Shown here: positions 60,962 through 64,000 of the stretch, in pieces
How the letters are laid out: each line of letters starts with the position of its first letter
Position numbering within the stretch: the stretch's first letter is position 1
DNA from: Rotaria sordida
Taxonomy: Eukaryota; Rotifera; Eurotatoria; Philodinida; Philodinidae
Assembly (NCBI GenBank): GCA_905250125.1
Contig: CAJNOL010000025.1
Location: forward strand, 310,615-374,614
Reading direction: 5' to 3'
Length of the DNA stretch: 64,000 bases
Notes under the pieces: generated by a model
Seen by the model: only the letters and a program-made list of their open reading frames with translations
Told to the model about the DNA's origin: nothing
Databases searched by the model: none
Program-made: the position numbers and the translations under genes

Positions 60962-61692
60962 TTAAGGGGACCCCCCCCCCTTTCCGGCGTTTTTAAGAAA
61001 CGGCCGAACGAAAATTCCTGAAACTTGCAGGGTAGATAGACCTCGAGTAGTAGAGCAAAAGTTGTCATAGACACAAATTTGTCAGACGTCATCTTCATGG
61101 ACTTCCAGAGACCCCAAGGTCAAAAACTTGCAAAAAGTTTTCCCCCCCCGCAAATCCACAAATTTCATCCGTTTGAGCTGAAATTTTTGCTGTGGGTAGA
61201 CGGACCCAATCGGGGTGGGCGTTTTTTTTTTTTTTCAAAAATTCCAAATACTTCAGGCTGGAGAACCAAAATACTGAGCACCTTGCAAAATCTCTAGGTT
61301 TTTTGGATCCTAAAAATTTTGCGAAGCCTGCCAAACTTGATTGGTAGAAGGTATCCAAAACAAAAAAAAAACGCCCAACCCAAATCACTTGAAGTCTCAC
61401 CAAAACAATTTTCAGCCCGATCGGACTTGAAATGGCGGAGAAAAAGGGGGAAAACTTCATTTTTTTGCTGAAAAAACTGATTTTGAGAAAAACGCAAAGA
61501 AATTTGTGTTTTTTTGGTTTTTTCAGCATATTTTGTGATTTTTTTCGAATTTTTTATATATAAGATGTGGTTTTTCAGTTCTCAAAATGTACTCAATGGA
61601 TAGAGGGCATTCAAATCTATATACTAATCACAAAAAATGAAAAATGAAAAATGTGAAAATTTTGAGTCGGGAAAGGGGGGGGGTCCCCTTAA
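60962..61692. mobile_element. TTAA-flanked element with poly-C/poly-G ends
   Basis: TTAA at 60962-60965 and 61689-61692 bracket 723 bp. The ends are inverted: GGGGA, ten C, TTTCC at left; read inward from the right, GGGGA, nine C, TTTCC. The interior is far richer in G and C than the flanks, with further C8 (61143-61150) and poly-T runs. Overlapping frames on both strands (longest 144 codons, minus) lack protein character. TTAA flanks suggest mobilisation by a piggyBac-type transposase. Confidence 0.8.
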
Positions 61693-62208
61693 AGTATAAT
61701 TTCAGGTGTGTCTATGTCATGTCACTGGCTGCTTAAATGCGAACTTTGAGTAATCATTGATGAAAACTTTTCTTCTGTCGGATTACTCATGTAATAGTAT
61801 TTTCTACATGAGTAAAAGCCGATTTAAAATGAATGTTTTTCAATTTTTCATCGATCGTAATCAACATTTGACGACTTATAAATCACTGAATAATCAATGC
61901 TACAATAAATCAACTCAATTAAATCCCATTATCAAGTCATTGGTTCTTTTTTAACTGATATTCTTTGTCATAATCGATCGAGAAATTTCTCGATTATTAA
62001 TTAGTATTAAATGAAAATAATTATTGAAAGGTTTTCTGATGTATTATATTTTACACGTTTGAAAGAAAATATCGCTGTTAACCAATAAAATCTAAGGTCT
62101 TTAGACATGTATTGAAACAAAAAAGGTTTCTTTTTATTACTATCTCAAATCATTTTTTACATAGCTTCTTTTATTGGTGACATTCAAACAGAATTGTCAT
62201 TACAACAA
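61693..62208. other. Short interval between two transposons
   Basis: No gene seen; AT-rich. Confidence 0.5.
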
Positions 62209-63512
62209 TATACTGGATGTCCCAAAATGATTGCAACATCATTTGTTTTGTATATTTCTGCACAGACAAATGATAGAATTTTCATTTTTTTTTTCAAAAG
62301 ATGTGCCTTGAAAAACACTACAAAATCTGTATTAATAAATTCCTCTAGATATGTTCTCATAGTTTCTTTCATGGTCAACATGAAAAATATATATAATAGT
62401 ACTACTTCCCATAGCCTTTAGCATAATAGAAATATTTAAAAGATATTTTTTGTTTTTCACGTATCTTATTGTGAGAAAATGATAAAATCTTGAATTTTTG
62501 TTTAAAAGATGCATCGTTGAAAACTTTATGAAAGATATGTAAATAAATTTCTATAGACATGCTTTAATGATTTTTCTAAATGGTTGAAAGTAATCATCTA
62601 CGAGATGTTATTATTTTCAGATATATCGAATATGACAAAATTATTGCAAATTTTTCTTAAAGTAACTTTTTTCGAAACAACGTTTTATACAAAGATGGTA
62701 GAACTTCGCAAAGCGACTATGAAAATTTATACGTATCATGAATGTTCATCAATACTAGTCTTTTATTTATACTTTTTGATCGAAGAAATTCTTCGAAGAA
62801 ACACATCAATAAATTGACGTACGTAATTCAAATCAATCTTTTTCTAAACTCTTCTAATTTCTCGTTCCAAATCATCTTTTCTTTGAACATTCTGATAGTG
62901 AATGTTCTTGTTAATACTGTCCAATATCGAATAATCGAGTGGATTTTGTTCCAGTGAGTTTTGAGATCATCGATCTTTCGGAATAAAGGACTTTAAATAT
63001 CTTTTACACCAATCTTGTGATCTTTTACTGGTATGTGCAGTCACACCGTCTTGTTGCAAGCACCAATTGGAATGTCCAAATAATCGATCACTTTCAGTCT
63101 TGTAGAATAGTAGTGATTTTCTAATGTAAGCTTCAACCATTTAGAAAAATCATTAAAGCATGTCTATAGGAATTTATTTACACATCTTTCATAAAGCTTT
63201 CAACGATGTATCTTTTAAACAAGAATTCAAGATTTTATCATTCTCTCAAAATAAGATATATGAAAAACAAAAAATATCTTTTAAATATTTTTATTATGCT
63301 AAAGGTTATGGGAGGTAGTACTATTATATATGTTTTTCATGTTGACCATGAAAGAAACTATGAGAATATGTCTAGAGGAATTTGTTAATAAAGATTTTGT
63401 AGAGTTTTTCAAAGCGCATCTTTTGAAAAAAAAATGAAAATTATATCATTTGTCTGTGCAGAAATATTCATAAAACAAATGATGTTGCAATCACTTTGGA
63501 ACATCCAGTATT
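62209..63512 (-). mobile_element. Tc1/IS630-type transposon with about 380-bp inverted repeats, dead transposase
   Basis: The ends TACTGGATGTCCCAAA (62211) and, read inward from the right, TACTGGATGTTCCAAA (63510) are inverted, and complementarity continues for about 380 bp on each side (to about 62590 and 63130). The unpaired centre encodes, on the minus strand at about 62860-63075, a transposase fragment: LQQDGVTAHTSKRSQDW with a catalytic Asp, then KSFIPKDR, a stop, and NSLEQNPLDYSILDSI, the typical end of a DDE core. The N-terminal half of the transposase is missing and stops interrupt the rest. So it is a deletion derivative. Confidence 0.85.
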
Positions 63513-64000
63513 TTGAAACAAAAATACATGACAAAAATACAGATTGATATAGTTTTATATGTGTCTATTGTAGTGGTGTAACTAGAAAAAGAGTTGTACG
63601 TGGGAAGAGAGAGTACACCCTCCTAATCATGTCTGTAGGAGGGACATAAGCCGCTTTTCAGGAGAAATTCGACTGTTGATAGGAAAGGCTCAAAGACTCT
63701 TAGGAAAGGAAACTGAGCCTCCTCTAACTTCCGTCTGATTATGTCGCTCATCTATTCCTTCTATCTAATTTTGTTTAGGTTAAATTACAAACGCTGTTGT
63801 TAAATAAATATAACTTCATCATATTGAAGTAGAGCCTATTTTTCTAATGATTTTTTAACCTTTTTCAAGCATAAGTCGATGTCTTTAAGAAGATTTCGTA
63901 ATAGTCATTGTTTGAATCATGACTTTGATAAAAAGTGTTTACTCAGTTGGACAAAAAAATTACGATTAGTATATCACGTGTTTTATTACAATGACGTGCA
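63513..64000. other. Window end, no gene recognised
   Basis: A slightly GC-richer patch at 63570-63740 (GTGGTGTAACTAGAA, GGAGGGACATAAG) may be repeat-derived; no ends identified. Confidence 0.4.

Noticed and set aside
61095..61529. 144-codon minus-strand frame and overlapping plus-strand frames
   Set aside because: They lie wholly in the GC-rich TTAA element; long frames there follow from base composition and homopolymers.
62184..62514. Several 60-75 codon frames
   Set aside because: They are in the long inverted arms of the Tc1-type element and have mirror counterparts in the other arm (for example 63206-63388).
1..64000. CRISPR arrays, rRNA, operons, riboswitches
   Set aside because: No direct-repeat arrays with regular spacers, no rRNA segments, and the gene structures are eukaryotic.

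Overview
The window is animal DNA. It is very AT-rich, has compact multi-exon genes with many T/A-rich introns of about 50-60 bp, and carries metazoan housekeeping genes (ATP6AP2, SKI3/TTC37, an ERp57-type disulfide isomerase, a perilipin-like protein) together with rhodopsin-family peptide GPCRs. The intron style, the recently duplicated GPCR pair with a conversion-like tract, a metabolic fusion enzyme of possible foreign origin and the many small DNA transposons together fit a bdelloid rotifer. This is inference: no ribosomal or mitochondrial marker is present, and the genus cannot be fixed.

Layout. 0-9 kb: two paralogous intronless GPCR genes (21-1130 and 7876-8940, +) flank a dead mariner element and a single-exon KY/hillarin-type transglutaminase-like gene (4229-5905, -). 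9.2-25 kb is the gene-dense core: ATP6AP2 (+) converges on the long SKI3/TTC37 gene (-). A SAP/F-box gene (-) starts just upstream of SKI3, then comes an ERp57-like PDI (-), divergent from a perilipin-like gene (25461-29280, +). 32.2-33.3 kb: a four-helix-bundle protein resembling the MLKL N-terminus (-). 37 kb: an unrecognised 230-aa protein (+). 41.5-43.6 kb: a two-domain nucleotide-sugar enzyme (-) joining an epimerase/reductase half to a 4,6-dehydratase half in the order opposite to plant RHM. 47.5-48.6 kb: two unrecognised convergent genes whose coding ends overlap by 50 bp. 56.2-58.1 kb: a four-exon bombesin/CCHamide-type GPCR (+). The remaining 25-30 kb is AT-rich intergenic sequence with few supportable features.

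Mobile DNA is mostly small non-autonomous or dead class II elements. They include a mariner fossil, a Tc1/IS630-type element with terminal inverted repeats of about 380 bp and a decayed transposase, a piggyBac-like MITE with TTAA and CCCTAG ends, a second TTAA-flanked element with C10/G9 ends and unusually high GC, and at least five foldback (long inverted repeat) elements. Four of the foldbacks sit inside introns of ATP6AP2, SKI3, PDI and the perilipin-like gene, which explains why those introns are 0.5-2 kb instead of 55 bp.

Functionally the genes are ordinary neighbours, not a pathway cluster. The divergent PDI/perilipin pair (ER folding and lipid droplets) may share a promoter region. The most unusual genes are the reversed rhamnose-type fusion, the kinase-less MLKL-like protein and the SAP/F-box protein.
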